Positions 29,198-38,843 are shown, counted from the first letter of the stretch. The stretch is DNA of 64,000 nt from Lysinibacillus mangiferihumi (GCF_003049665.1 NZ_PYWM01000017.1:1-64000); one strand, 5' to 3'. Made by a program: numbers and translations. Notes: generated by a model from the sequence alone, not told the origin.

Positions 29198-30277
29198 TTA
29201 ACGGAGTATGCCTGTACGAATAATCGTTACTTTCACTTTTGGTTCAATCGTAAGTGAAGCAAATTGCTCGCGCCAGTCTTCCTCGAAGAATTTGGGATGA
29301 TAAGCACGAATATAACGTCCTATCCCTAACGTGTCGGACTCCTGTTCTTGCAGTATTTTTATTACTTCCTCAAAATCAGCTTGTATTTTTTGTTGGAACA
29401 TCTCCTCTATCGTTTTAAACGTCTCCTCTTTATACAAATGATTTTTTGAAAACTCTTCTATTTCTACGTCAATTTTAAAATCCATTGTTATTTTTTTCAT
29501 TTCTTCATTGATGATCCATTTTCTTTTTAAATGGATTACCTCCCCAGTGACAGGTACATCCTCGTTATTGAGCTTGAGCATATATTGTATACGTGCATGT
29601 TGATTCGCTTTATCCATTAATAAAAGCATATAAAAGGATTGCTTAGGATCCAAAATTTTCCCTGTAAACACTTGCCCAGAAAACAATGCCACTCCCGCTG
29701 CTTCCGCGCTATGTTCTTCTTCGTCCATTTTGATATAAGGGATGGCAATATCTTTGGCATTATCAAACAATGTCGATCCGATCATTTGTAAATTCAGTTT
29801 AGGATAAATTGTATTTTTTTCTGTACTTTCAATAAAACGTTCATAGTAACCTCCTGCATTGTCAGTTACTTCTTTTGTTAACTCAATAAAAGGTTTTACG
29901 CTCCCCTCAGTCACTGCCACTTTAATAGAAATTGGATTTTGAGGATCACGAAAATAAATATCTAGTAGGTCATATAAAGGTTCTTTCACCGTGTCAATTG
30001 AAATAAGCAATGTAGCGAGTTCAGACAAATCAAGTGTTTGTTCAACCTTCAAATCGGCATTATTTCGTACATCACGTGGAGAAATACCTTCCGCTTCAAT
30101 TAACATAATTTGACTTTGTTTATCAAGCGTTTTCGGGTAAGCATAATATCCTTTATACTCGCCCATTGTCCCTTCTATGCCAGCAAGAGATACAACTGAC
30201 GAATTTTTATATAAACGCTCGTCCCAACAACCCGCAAGTAGTACAACCAAAAGAACGATTATTGCTTTTCGATACAC
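29198..30277 (-). CDS. Germinant receptor lipoprotein, GerC-type
   Basis: A 359-residue Ger(x)C lipoprotein: signal peptide ending in lipobox LLAGC, immediately followed by the family motif WDERLYK, then the three-domain GerC body. Start assigned to GTG at 30277, 8 bases after GGAGG; the alternative ATG at 30292 is inside that purine-rich stretch. Overlaps the end of the GerB-type gene by 19 bases, and is last in the gerA-gerB-gerC order. Acts in the inner spore membrane with the two partners. Confidence 0.88.
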   Translation of the reverse strand: MYRKAIIVLLVVLLAGCWDERLYKNSSVVSLAGIEGTMGEYKGYYAYPKTLDKQSQIMLIEAEGISPRDVRNNADLKVEQTLDLSELATLLISIDTVKEPLYDLLDIYFRDPQNPISIKVAVTEGSVKPFIELTKEVTDNAGGYYERFIESTEKNTIYPKLNLQMIGSTLFDNAKDIAIPYIKMDEEEHSAEAAGVALFSGQVFTGKILDPKQSFYMLLLMDKANQHARIQYMLKLNNEDVPVTGEVIHLKRKWIINEEMKKITMDFKIDVEIEEFSKNHLYKEETFKTIEEMFQQKIQADFEEVIKILQEQESDTLGIGRYIRAYHPKFFEEDWREQFASLTIEPKVKVTIIRTGILR

Positions 30278-31296
30278 GTTTTCCCCCTCCATTTATTCCA
30301 TAAAATGATGAGAATCGGTAAAAGAAAAGTGAAAATTAGTATTATATAATGGAAGGAATTTTTCATCGTTTCAATCACCTTAAACTTAACAAAAAAAAGT
30401 GGAATAATCGCAAGCAATATATGATAAAAAACGATTGCCTTCTTAGAACCTTTCTTACCTATTCCAAAATGGACAACCCTTATCGTTAAATTAAAAATCA
30501 ATACTGTGATGATGGACCATGACAACCAAATATATACAAAGAAAATATCAAGTCGCTTTACAAATGTAACTTCTTGAGATTTTAAAATATAAATAATTGG
30601 CTCTGGAACTAACTTAATCTCTTCAATAGTGAAAAACATTTGGGAAAACATGACAGAAATCAAATAAAAGACAAAAATTACAAGCTGATAAATCAATATT
30701 GGCTTGTAATTTAAAGTCAATTCCTTTTGTAAAAAAGGACGATAAATCAGATACATTTCTGCGCCCATAAATGCAAAAACACTACGGATAAGACCTTGAA
30801 TGATTTCCTTACTATTATTAAATTCAAGCGGTAATAAGTTTGTCCATGTAAGGTCTGGAACCGCAAGCATTAAAAAAATGATAAAAATAAATATTAGCGG
30901 AATAAACATAACCCCAATATTAATAACGGTTTCCGGTCGACTTATATTACCATATAACGAAAGTGCAACAATGAATAAGATGATTATCCACTCGGGCGTT
31001 TGAGGCAAAACCCATGATGCTAAAACATATACCATATAGGCTAAAAATGTCGCAATCATTAAAAACCAATACACCTTATACACCCATTGGAAAAATGTAT
31101 TCAAGTAAAAATACCGATAATACCGTTCAAAAAATAGTAATACTAAATAATGTAATATGGTTGCTACGATAAATAGCACCCAGGCCTTATTTTTACTTTC
31201 GCTAATTAAAGGCGTTTGAAAGGAAATATAAATAATACCTGTTTCAATGAAAAACAATAGTAAAAAAAATTGCCCTTTAGATAACGAAAAATTCAA
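30259..31296 (-). CDS. Germinant receptor permease-like subunit, GerB-type
   Basis: A 345-residue integral membrane protein with about ten helices related to amino-acid permeases (APC superfamily), as in GerAB, the subunit thought to bind the germinant. N-terminal GQFFLLLFFIETGIIYI and a central ALSLYGNISRPETVINIG match the family. Starts within the last codons of the GerA-type gene (4-base overlap). The germinant cannot be told from sequence. Confidence 0.88.
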   Translation of the reverse strand: MNFSLSKGQFFLLLFFIETGIIYISFQTPLISESKNKAWVLFIVATILHYLVLLFFERYYRYFYLNTFFQWVYKVYWFLMIATFLAYMVYVLASWVLPQTPEWIIILFIVALSLYGNISRPETVINIGVMFIPLIFIFIIFLMLAVPDLTWTNLLPLEFNNSKEIIQGLIRSVFAFMGAEMYLIYRPFLQKELTLNYKPILIYQLVIFVFYLISVMFSQMFFTIEEIKLVPEPIIYILKSQEVTFVKRLDIFFVYIWLSWSIITVLIFNLTIRVVHFGIGKKGSKKAIVFYHILLAIIPLFFVKFKVIETMKNSFHYIILIFTFLLPILIILWNKWRGKTCIEKQ

Positions 31297-32726
31297 GGTG
31301 TATCACCATTCTTTACACTGTCATCTTTCGGTGAACTAAAAGATGTCACTTGGACGGTAGGTTTAAAGAACGGTCCTCGCACGAACACTTTATAGATTTC
31401 CTTTGGTTGAAATGGCACAATTGGAGAAAAGTATGGCTGTTTTAAAGAGCTTAAATTAATTAAATGAATCAATAAAACAACTACACCAATAACAATACCA
31501 AAAAACCCAAATAGTGAGGCTAACACCATAAATGGAAAGCGTAGCATACGAATCGAAGTATTTAATTCTACTGAAGGCACTACATAGCTAGAGATTGCTG
31601 TTAAAGCAACAACTATCACCATTAAGTTCGATACTAAACCAGCACTCACAATAGCATCGCCTATAACTAATCCTCCGACAATGCCTATCGTCTGCCCCAC
31701 TGATTGTGGCAATCGTATACTGGATTCCCGTATAAGCTCCATAATAATTTCTAATATAAGCGCCTCTATTAAAGGTCGATACGGAATTTCATTTACATCA
31801 TTTTTTACTTGATTACTTAATTCTAATGGTAGTACTTCAAAGTGAAAACTAATAATAGCAATATAAAAGGCTGGTAAGAATACAGCTGCAATAAATGACA
31901 TTAACCGAACTATTCGATAAAAAGAACCTACCAACACTCGACCATTATAATCGTCAGGTGATTGATAAAAGGAAAAAAACGTAACAGGTGCAATCAATGC
32001 TGTTGGAGAGATATTCGTTATCAACACCACTTTACCTTCAACTAAATTAGCGACAACCCGGTCAGGACGCTCCGTATTGAGCAATTGAGGAAAAGGCGAC
32101 CATACGGAATCTTCTAACTCATCACTTAGTTGACCAACACTATAAAAATAATCTATGTTAATGGCGTCAATGCGCTTTTCAATTTCAGCTAACGTTTCTG
32201 CTTTAATGACCCTGTCAATATATAAATAATAAGCTTTTGTATTTGTCTCTTTGCCAATTGAAAAAGATTTTACGACGAGCGAAGGATTATGAATTCGTTT
32301 GCGTAATAAGGCTAAATTGGTTTCAACGCTTTCTACTAGCCCTTCATGCGATCCGCGCAGAACATGCTCATTATTCGGCTCATCAGGATTGCGATGTACT
32401 CGATTTACAATCGTGAGTGAAAGCATTTCACCTGTATCAGGAATAATGATTAGCGTTTCGCCATTACAAATATGTTCGATAGCTTGTGGTAGCGAAAACG
32501 CCTTAAGAGTCGTCATTATCGTTTCACTCCAGAACGGCTTGTTTGTATCTAAACGGGCATATATTGTATCGAGTAATTTTTGCGCTTCTTTTGCATCCAC
32601 AAGCGAGGAATAAAAGCATAAAATAGCAGACGTTCCTTCTCGCCAGTCTACTTGTCTTACTGTAAAATCGGATGATTGATTAAATGCTTTTTGTAAGCTT
32701 TTCATCATTAATTCCACTTTATTCAT
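31293..32726 (-). CDS. Germinant receptor subunit, GerA-type
   Basis: A 477-residue spore-germination protein. Soluble N-terminal domain (1-270) and then four to five membrane helices; conserved family text includes VEGKVVLITNISPTALIAPV, ILEIIMELIRESSIRLPQSV and GQTIGIVGGLVIGDAIVSAG. GerA-type subunits form the oligomeric ion channel opened by germinants. AGGAGG lies 6 bases before the ATG, and a 20-base palindrome overlaps that ribosome site. Confidence 0.92.
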   Translation of the reverse strand: MNKVELMMKSLQKAFNQSSDFTVRQVDWREGTSAILCFYSSLVDAKEAQKLLDTIYARLDTNKPFWSETIMTTLKAFSLPQAIEHICNGETLIIIPDTGEMLSLTIVNRVHRNPDEPNNEHVLRGSHEGLVESVETNLALLRKRIHNPSLVVKSFSIGKETNTKAYYLYIDRVIKAETLAEIEKRIDAINIDYFYSVGQLSDELEDSVWSPFPQLLNTERPDRVVANLVEGKVVLITNISPTALIAPVTFFSFYQSPDDYNGRVLVGSFYRIVRLMSFIAAVFLPAFYIAIISFHFEVLPLELSNQVKNDVNEIPYRPLIEALILEIIMELIRESSIRLPQSVGQTIGIVGGLVIGDAIVSAGLVSNLMVIVVALTAISSYVVPSVELNTSIRMLRFPFMVLASLFGFFGIVIGVVVLLIHLINLSSLKQPYFSPIVPFQPKEIYKVFVRGPFFKPTVQVTSFSSPKDDSVKNGDTP

Positions 32727-32735
32727 AAAACGCCT

Positions 32736-32755
32736 CCTATACTTGGAAGTATAGG
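32736..32755. promoter_or_regulatory. Perfect palindrome upstream of the germination operon
   Basis: CCTATACTTGGAAGTATAGG is a 9-bp inverted repeat with a 2-base centre. On the minus strand it carries TATACT, a possible -10, and its 3' edge runs into the AGGAGG ribosome site of the GerA-type gene. Confidence 0.5.
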
Positions 32756-32827
32756 CAAAAATGGCTTATCTCAAACGGTATGTCTTTCGATTATCCTGTT
32801 TTCTTCACCGTTTGTCATTTTTTCACC

Positions 32828-32880
32828 TAAAAAAATAAAAAGACATCCAAATAAGCCTTGAAGACTTATTGGACATCCTA
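32828..32880 (-). terminator. Terminator of the CAP-domain gene
   Basis: On the minus strand CCAATAAG/CTTATTTGG (one bulge) followed by ATGTCTTTTTATTTTTTT. Confidence 0.65.
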
Positions 32881-32915
32881 ATTGAATACGTTGTTTCTAT
32901 TAAATTTTCACATTA

Positions 32916-33599
32916 TTACTTTTGAATAAACTGTTGCGTCCAGTAGTTACCTGACTTCACATAACCTACACCAATATGTGTATAATTTGCATTTAAAATA
33001 TTGGCACGGTGACCAGGTGAATCCATCCAAGCTTGTACGACTTCTTGTGGAGAACGTTGACCTTGGGCGATATTTTCACCAGCACTCTTATAAGTGATGC
33101 CTAAAGCTTTCATACGATCAAATGGTGAACCAAATGTTGGGCTCGTATGTGAAAAATATTTTTTCGATTGCATGTCTTGAGATTTTTCTCGTGCTGCAGC
33201 CATTAGTTTATCATCCGTTTGTAAAGCTTTTAAACCTGCTTTTGTACGCTCAGCATTCGTTAATTTCACTACCTCTTGTTCAAAAGCATTCACATCCGAT
33301 GTTGTTGTAGTCGGATTAGAAGTAGTTGGTGGTGGTGTCGTTGTATTATTTTGTTGATTTGTTGGTTTATTAGTTGGTTTATTTGTTTGTTGATTTGTTT
33401 GCGCATCTTTTGACGGTGCAGTTGTATTCGGTTTAGTTACAACCCACTTGTGATTTGACCAATTATTATAATAGTAAACTTTACAGTTCGTTGTCTGATT
33501 TGCTGTGTTCCCTTCTGTAGTATTAGAAGCAGCAGAAGCCAATTGAATTGGAGCTGCTAAAAGAAATGTTGCACAAATTGCAGTAAGTGTTTTTTTCAT
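32916..33599 (-). CDS. Secreted CAP/SCP-domain protein, YkwD/SafA-neighbour type
   Basis: A 227-residue protein with a cleavable signal peptide (1-24, ASA cut site), a short aromatic segment, a low-complexity Thr/Asn/Pro/Gln linker (residues 58-100, with NKPT repeats), and a C-terminal CAP domain (105-227). CAP hallmarks are LTNAERTKAGLKAL, FSHTSP, AGENIAQG and the end motif MDSPGHRANILN and THIGVGY. Bacterial CAP proteins are secreted or spore-coat-associated; activity unknown. Start follows AGGAGG. Confidence 0.9.
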   Translation of the reverse strand: MKKTLTAICATFLLAAPIQLASAASNTTEGNTANQTTNCKVYYYNNWSNHKWVVTKPNTTAPSKDAQTNQQTNKPTNKPTNQQNNTTTPPPTTSNPTTTTSDVNAFEQEVVKLTNAERTKAGLKALQTDDKLMAAAREKSQDMQSKKYFSHTSPTFGSPFDRMKALGITYKSAGENIAQGQRSPQEVVQAWMDSPGHRANILNANYTHIGVGYVKSGNYWTQQFIQK

Positions 33600-33887
33600 T
33601 TTGCAATTCCTCCTATCTGCAACCTATCGTAAAGTATAATTCTATAAAAAACCTTCCCAACATCTGCTAACATACCCAATAGAAAAGTAGTTTCCGTTAA
33701 ACAGGGGTTTTTTTGTTATATTTTTTAGCAAGTTTGACCAGTCTATGAAATACTTACGTTTTAAATAGGGTTGACAGTATTCAATTTCTGTTCGTATTTT
33801 GGCTACGATTTTGATAGATTAGCACACTTGCCAATAACTAAAATTGCCTGGATAAAATAAAAAGTGATTTAAAAATTGCTATGGCTA
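33600..33887. other. Gene-free intergenic region
   Basis: AT-rich upstream region of the CAP gene; no frame or known element recognised. Confidence 0.4.
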
Positions 33888-33950
33888 TAAAAAATCTGCT
33901 CGGTTCCACTGAATGATTTCTAAGGATTCAGAAAGAACACGAGCAGATGA
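33888..33950 (-). terminator. Long terminator after the CobW-type GTPase
   Basis: Imperfect hairpin of about 57 bases (CTGCTCG/CGAGCAG base, CTGAAT/ATTCAG inner stem) read on the minus strand into TTTTTTA. Confidence 0.7.
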
Positions 33951-33988
33951 ATTTGATTATATCAAGTAAAGCATGGGACACTATTTAT

Positions 33989-34891
33989 TTAATCAATACC
34001 TATTACATGAACACGGTCAATGTTTTCACCTATTAAAACAAGCTTTGCAGGCATTTTAATGAATTCTGGCAACCATTGTACCATTCCATAGGCATACTGA
34101 AACAGCATGGGATTTTTAACGCCTTCTATCGGAACGTAGCCTTTCATTCGGTACACCGTATCTGGTAATCCACGTACCCACTCTTCCATTTGCTCTTGTG
34201 TAAAGTGAACACCTTCAAATTCAACTAAACGAGAGCCTAAATGCATGGAGGCTATCGGGGCTTTCACAATATGTTGCTTATCAATTTTAACAGTGGCAGA
34301 TAAATTTTCTAGTAAATGGTACGGTACACGCCCATTTGTTGTTTGCAAAATAAATGCATGGGGATTAAAACCTTGTAGCTCATAGACGACTTGCGCTTGC
34401 TCCGCCTCTGTTAGTAAATCGGTTTTATTGGCTAATAATAAATGCGCGTGACGAATTTGCTCCATAAATAATGTACGCACTTGCGGTGTTAATGTATCAC
34501 GATGTAACCAAAGCTTCGAGTCCGCAACTGTAACAATACCTTTGACATTTAACTGCTCGGCAAAGATAGGGGAATAGACAGCATCCAATGCTTCTACAGG
34601 GTGAGCCGCTCCAGTTGTTTCAATAATTAGAACGTCAAATTCACTATCTAATAGAAGAGACTGGATTTGAGCCTCTGTTTTTTCAGCTCCTGAGCAACAA
34701 ATACAGCCTTCTAGCATCTCTTTTAGCGGCACGTCCTCTTCTACAGCTTGAGAATCAAATGGCAGCTTGCCAAGTTCATTCATAATAACAGCGGGCTTTA
34801 AACCCTTTTCTTTTAGTTGTCGTATAACATCTGTCAGCATAGATGTCTTACCACTTCCAAGAAATCCACTAAATAAATATACATCCTTCAC
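33989..34891 (-). CDS. CobW/YjiA-type G3E GTPase (zinc metallochaperone family)
   Basis: A 300-residue G3E GTPase: Walker A FLGSGKT, the metal-binding motif EGCICC (CxCC), switch motif IIETTGAAHP, and NKTD for guanine. The C-terminal CobW domain spans about 215-300. The family includes ZNG1 zinc-transfer GTPases. There is no long histidine-rich stretch. The gene stands alone with its own terminator; no zinc-responsive operator recognised. HypB in the hydrogenase island is a separate, more distant nickel GTPase. Confidence 0.88.
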   Translation of the reverse strand: MKDVYLFSGFLGSGKTSMLTDVIRQLKEKGLKPAVIMNELGKLPFDSQAVEEDVPLKEMLEGCICCSGAEKTEAQIQSLLLDSEFDVLIIETTGAAHPVEALDAVYSPIFAEQLNVKGIVTVADSKLWLHRDTLTPQVRTLFMEQIRHAHLLLANKTDLLTEAEQAQVVYELQGFNPHAFILQTTNGRVPYHLLENLSATVKIDKQHIVKAPIASMHLGSRLVEFEGVHFTQEQMEEWVRGLPDTVYRMKGYVPIEGVKNPMLFQYAYGMVQWLPEFIKMPAKLVLIGENIDRVHVIGID

Positions 34892-34907
34892 AATTCATTC
34901 CTCCTAA

Positions 34908-34954
34908 AGAAAAAGCTGTCGCAATGCCGTACGAGACGACTTCTGCGACAGCTA
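34908..34954 (-). terminator. Terminator of the S41 protease gene
   Basis: AGCTGTCGCA/TGCGACAGCT stem read on the minus strand into TTTTTC. Confidence 0.85.
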
Positions 34955-34959
34955 CAGTG

Positions 34960-36477
34960 TTAGTTTGTTGTTCCCTTTGTTTGTTCTTTTGCATCAGAGA
35001 CAAGCTCTTTTGCTTTTAACAGTTGAGGATCCTCTGATTTCATTTTTTCACGTAACGCATCCATTAATGCGTAAGTTGTTTCGTTCGTTAGAATGCCTGT
35101 TTCTTCAAGCTTATTGTCAGCTTGCAATTTTTTCACAGCTCGTTCTGTATATTGGTCAAAGATACCGTCAGCTTTTCCAGGTTCATAGCCTAGCACTTCT
35201 AACATTTCTTCAGCCACTTTGACAGAGTCTGACTGCAAGCCCTCTTTCATTTCAATCGTCGGGTCTAAAATTGGTAAAGAAGCATAAGCTGGATACGCTA
35301 CTTTTACATCCGGTTCAATGCCTTTTTCATTAATCCAGTTACCGTTTGGTGTTAACCATTTACCAGTTGTGAATTTTAAATTAGAACCATCCTTTAAAGG
35401 TGTAACATTTTGTACAGTTCCTTTACCGAACGATGTTTCACCAACAATTTTAGCTCCTACAGATTCTTTTAAAGCACCTGCTAAAATTTCCGATGCGGAT
35501 GCACTGCCATTATCCACTAGAACGGTTACAGGTACATTATATTTTTTCCCTGCGACAGCTTTTGTAATAACAGGCTCCTCGTCTTTTTGCTGCACTTGTA
35601 CAATCGCTTTACCTTCTGGTACAAATAAATTTGAAATTTCAACCGCAGCATCTAAGTACCCACCTGGATTTTGGCGTAAATCAAGGACAATCCCTTTCAT
35701 GCCTTTTCCTTCGTACTCAACAAGGATTTTCTCTAGCTCTTTTGCTGTTTCTTCATTAAATGATGTAATTTGGATATGTGCAATATCTCCATCTAACATT
35801 TCACCATAAACCGTTTCAACAGGAATATCATCGCGAATAATCGTCATTTCAATAGGTTCAGCATTTTCTCCACGTTTCACTGTTAGCTTTACAGGTGTAC
35901 CCTTTTCACCACGAATAAGTGCAACTGCTTCTGAAGAGCTAAAACCTTGAATACTTTTACCATCTACCGTTAAAATAATATCTTTTGGTAATAACCCTGC
36001 TTTTTCAGCAGGTGAATTTTTAATAGGTGACACAACCGTAATAAAACCATTACGTTCTTGAATTTCAGCACCAATACCCTGGAAGCTTGAAGATAATCCA
36101 GAGTTAAATTTTTCTGCTTCATCCTTCACCATAAAATCAGAATAAGGATCTTCTAATGCATCAAACATGCCGTTAATGGCGCCATCCACTACTTTTTCAG
36201 AATCGATATCTTTGTAATACTTGCCTTTAAGCATATCAAATGCTTCGTATAGTTTTGTAAATTCCGCACGTTCAATTGGGACTTTTACTTCTACCACTTT
36301 CTTTTCACCGAAAGTTAACGCAAAAATGGTTAAGCCTGCGGTAATTAAGATTGTAAAGAACATCAGCATAATAAACTTAAACGGCTTCATCTGAATAAAT
36401 TGGCCTGCAGGTTTTACCTCTACTTGTTGTATTTGCTCTTGCTGTTGTTCTAAACCATCTTTTTTCTGTTCATCCAT
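34960..36477 (-). CDS. S41 carboxy-terminal processing protease, CtpA/CtpB type
   Basis: A 505-residue membrane-anchored protease. Glu/Gln-rich cytoplasmic start, one helix (about 33-55), PDZ domain (about 120-205, LPKDIILTVDGKSI), S41 catalytic core with SASASEILAGAL (nucleophile Ser) and FGKGTVQ (base Lys), and a C-terminal peptidoglycan-binding domain (about 415-480, VLGYEPGKADGIFDQYTERA). In B. subtilis CtpB cleaves SpoIVFA and helps activate sigma-K; CtpA is vegetative. Start chosen at MDEQKKD, 8 bases after GGTGAC; two upstream ATGs are possible. Confidence 0.88.
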   Translation of the reverse strand: MDEQKKDGLEQQQEQIQQVEVKPAGQFIQMKPFKFIMLMFFTILITAGLTIFALTFGEKKVVEVKVPIERAEFTKLYEAFDMLKGKYYKDIDSEKVVDGAINGMFDALEDPYSDFMVKDEAEKFNSGLSSSFQGIGAEIQERNGFITVVSPIKNSPAEKAGLLPKDIILTVDGKSIQGFSSSEAVALIRGEKGTPVKLTVKRGENAEPIEMTIIRDDIPVETVYGEMLDGDIAHIQITSFNEETAKELEKILVEYEGKGMKGIVLDLRQNPGGYLDAAVEISNLFVPEGKAIVQVQQKDEEPVITKAVAGKKYNVPVTVLVDNGSASASEILAGALKESVGAKIVGETSFGKGTVQNVTPLKDGSNLKFTTGKWLTPNGNWINEKGIEPDVKVAYPAYASLPILDPTIEMKEGLQSDSVKVAEEMLEVLGYEPGKADGIFDQYTERAVKKLQADNKLEETGILTNETTYALMDALREKMKSEDPQLLKAKELVSDAKEQTKGTTN

Positions 36478-36504
36478 CTTGATTGTCACCACTCTCATAT
36501 ACAC

Positions 36505-36704
36505 TAACTTGTTGTCACACTATTACCATCTTAACAGGTTATAGAGGAGACGAAAAGAAAAAGAGTGTCAAAATTTCATGACAGCTCTTGTCCCCCCTAC
36601 TAACTTCATAAAATTGCACATTAATAAGCTACTTTTTCAGCATCCATACGCCCACTATTAATAGAACAATGGTCTAAAAAGCTCCCTATTTTACAATTTT
36701 TCAT
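36505..36704. other. Intergenic region upstream of the S41 gene
   Basis: No gene. On the minus strand a hairpin (GAGCTGTCA/TGACACTC, 36592-36560) runs into TTTTTCTTTTC, so a terminator-like element sits in the protease leader. Confidence 0.4.
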
Positions 36705-36737
36705 GAAAATGTGCCTCAGATACCTTCTGAGGCACTG
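36705..36737 (-). terminator. Terminator of the amidase gene
   Basis: Perfect 10-pair stem GTGCCTCAGA/TCTGAGGCAC, read on the minus strand into ATTTTC. Confidence 0.75.
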
Positions 36738-36841
36738 CCCTTAGCTGCTAAGTTTCAAGTATATAATAGTACTGCCTTTCTATTTTACTCATTTCCTAAA
36801 AGCAGTCAACTAAAATACTCATATAATTAGCTGATGAGCCA

Positions 36842-37582
36842 TTATGCATCGATAATGTATGTCAGTTGCGCTAATTTAGCAGCTTTTATTTTATTTTCTG
36901 CACTTTTAGCAGCACTAGTGCCTGTAAAAGTCCCTGTTTTTACTCGAAACTTAGACCCCTCCTGTTCAATATAAGCAACCCAGCCAAAACGTTTTCTCAT
37001 CACATCTAACACGCTTATTGCTGCGTTTCGTGTGCTATATGTTCCTGTAATAATTCGATACTTCGATAACTCGGTAGGTGGTTTTTCTGGCTTTGGCGTT
37101 TCATTGCTTGTTACCATTTGTAAAAAATTAGTCCATGAGATTTTCCCTGCACGCATATTTCTAGGACAGTTTTTGCCACTAAAATAATGGTGTTGCACGA
37201 CATTTTCAATAGCTATATTTTCATCATTCATTATTTTTGCTATTAAACTCGCCGCATTTTTTACTGCCTTATTATAATCTCCATCGCTATTAACACATAT
37301 TTCAACTTGAATGCCTTGTGTATTGCCTATATAGGTTCCAGCTCCCCAGCATTCCCAATAATGTTCAAAAGATTGTATGGCCTCTTGATCATCCACTTGC
37401 CAATGCCAACTAGCATTTCTACTATTACCGTTTATTTGGAGTCGAGCATGGGCATCTGCATCTGCACCAACGCTTGTGTTGTCTGTTTCATGAACAACAA
37501 TATATTTTTTTGCATTATTTTTGCCATTTGTAATTTTTGCAGCTTGAGTCGCAGCGACTAATTTTTGACGTATTGATACCAC
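36842..37582 (-). CDS. N-acetylmuramoyl-L-alanine amidase with SPOR domain
   Basis: A 246-residue Amidase_2 family enzyme that cuts the MurNAc-L-alanine bond. Zinc-site residues appear in YIVVHETD and QHHYFSGKNCPR, with the substrate-side SWHWQVDD. Residues 170-246 are a SPOR-type repeat domain (YRIITGTYSTRNAAISVLD, FRVKTGTFTG) that binds glycan. No signal peptide, as in CwlA/CwlH-like and phage-type endolysins. GTG start with GGGGGG upstream. Probably a mother-cell or prophage-derived lysin. Confidence 0.87.
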   Translation of the reverse strand: MVSIRQKLVAATQAAKITNGKNNAKKYIVVHETDNTSVGADADAHARLQINGNSRNASWHWQVDDQEAIQSFEHYWECWGAGTYIGNTQGIQVEICVNSDGDYNKAVKNAASLIAKIMNDENIAIENVVQHHYFSGKNCPRNMRAGKISWTNFLQMVTSNETPKPEKPPTELSKYRIITGTYSTRNAAISVLDVMRKRFGWVAYIEQEGSKFRVKTGTFTGTSAAKSAENKIKAAKLAQLTYIIDA

Positions 37583-37988
37583 GCGATTCCCCCCCTTCCA
37601 AAAGTAGATTCGTTTTCGCTTTCTAAAATGACGTATTTATTGTAGTGTTACTTTCCTTAAATAGAGTGCATAGACTATCGTGCTTTCTTTTTATAGTATG
37701 TGTTCGCACTCATTTTGTTTGTGTTTTTATATACACTCTCTTCTACAAAACTACAAGACTTTCGTTATGCTAATTGTAGTGATTAAGTGCTTCAATAAGA
37801 ACATTAGTAGAATTTGGAGAAAGCTTCGAATAGTGGATTTTATTTTCGGTTGTCAAAGAATGCAAAGAACATCATCCCCATTGGCAATCCAATTCAAAAA
37901 AACTTATATAAGTATTAGTGGAGACGGGTGAAATATTGAAACCATTTACATAACGTATATACAACAAAATAGATTGGAGGAGGACAAA
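37583..37988. other. Gene-poor intergenic region
   Basis: One 83-codon frame lies here on the plus strand but lacks a ribosome site and has no recognisable protein character. Nothing else supported. Confidence 0.35.
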
Positions 37989-38090
37989 GTGGGAAACTTG
38001 GTCTATCTAGCATGGGGAAAAGTAAAGTCCAATGCAATCATATGGACACTTTCACATAAACTCACACTAATAGATTTAGCTAAAGTTTGA
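37989..38090 (+). CDS. Possible 33-residue small protein
   Basis: GTG start 5 bases after GGAGGAGG, then an uninterrupted short frame with mixed hydrophobic and basic residues (begins MGNLVYLAWGKVKSN, ends LIDLAKV). The very strong ribosome site is the main support. It lies 35 bases ahead of the DUF3953 gene and may share its transcript. No family recognised. Confidence 0.4.
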   Translation: MGNLVYLAWGKVKSNAIIWTLSHKLTLIDLAKV

Positions 38091-38125
38091 AGAAGTGAAA
38101 AAGAAATGATTTGGAGGGAATCACA

Positions 38126-38326
38126 TTGTTAAAAACAATACGTATATTATTTTCAATAGTGGGCATATCTTTGGCATTGTATGGCTTCATTACAAAAGAC
38201 TATAAGTTTCAAGCATATATGATACTATTTTTAGGCTTAATGATGTTAATAATGGGTACACAAGAATTTCAACACCAAAAGAAATGTACAGGTTGGTTAT
38301 TAATCATCATATGTCTTTTTTTGTAG
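38126..38326 (+). CDS. DUF3953 small membrane protein
   Basis: A 66-residue protein of two to three transmembrane helices (LLKTIRILFSIVGISLALYG, AYMILFLGLMMLIMGTQEF, GWLLIIICLFL). The pattern YGFITKDYKFQAYMILFLG matches DUF3953 of Bacillales. Start taken as TTG at 38126, 5 bases after GGAGGG; the in-frame TTG at 38111 overlaps the ribosome site. Confidence 0.65.
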   Translation: MLKTIRILFSIVGISLALYGFITKDYKFQAYMILFLGLMMLIMGTQEFQHQKKCTGWLLIIICLFL

Positions 38327-38485
38327 CTATTCAAAGTTTTACTTTACTTTGATAACCGTTTTTTATAAAAAGATATTGTCACTATATAATATGAAGTCGT
38401 TTTCATTACCCTCCCATTAGCCTCCTATTTTTGATGCTATATACACCATTCAATTCACTTAAATAAGTATGGGGGGATAAGTCAA

Positions 38486-38686
38486 TTGAGCCAAACTGTG
38501 ACTTTTTCGGTTGATACGAAGTATAATGACAGAATACAAGAAACATTTACTTTTGAACAATTAGGTCTTAGCGTAGAAATGAGCGATGAAAAAATAAAAA
38601 AGGAATTAGATAAAATTTTCGAATCTTGGCTTTGGCATAAACTGAATATTTCCTACAGTATTGTCTATAGTAAGAGTAGTGATTGA
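38486..38686 (+). CDS. Hypothetical 66-residue protein
   Basis: TTG start with GGGGGG about 9 bases upstream. The product is acidic and helical in its second half (MSDEKIKKELDKIFESWLW) with a beta-rich start. I do not recognise it. Confidence 0.5.
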   Translation: MSQTVTFSVDTKYNDRIQETFTFEQLGLSVEMSDEKIKKELDKIFESWLWHKLNISYSIVYSKSSD

Positions 38687-38843
38687 CTCGCTTTTGTTCC
38701 TCTTTACAATAAACAACATTTAACTCTTATACATGTTACAAAGTAATCCATCATTTCTTCTCTTAATCTAATCCTGTAGCTAATAAATGCAACTATCTTA
38801 AAGTGTGAGCGGCCAATCGGCAGTTTCTTTCCCTAAAAATAAC

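Noticed and set aside
33340..33400. Short tandem repeats in the CAP gene as a CRISPR-like array
   Set aside because: They encode the in-frame NKPT linker repeats; units are about 12 bases with no spacers.
37680..37931. 83-codon plus-strand frame upstream of the small genes
   Set aside because: No ribosome site and Cys/Phe/Ser-rich random-like composition.
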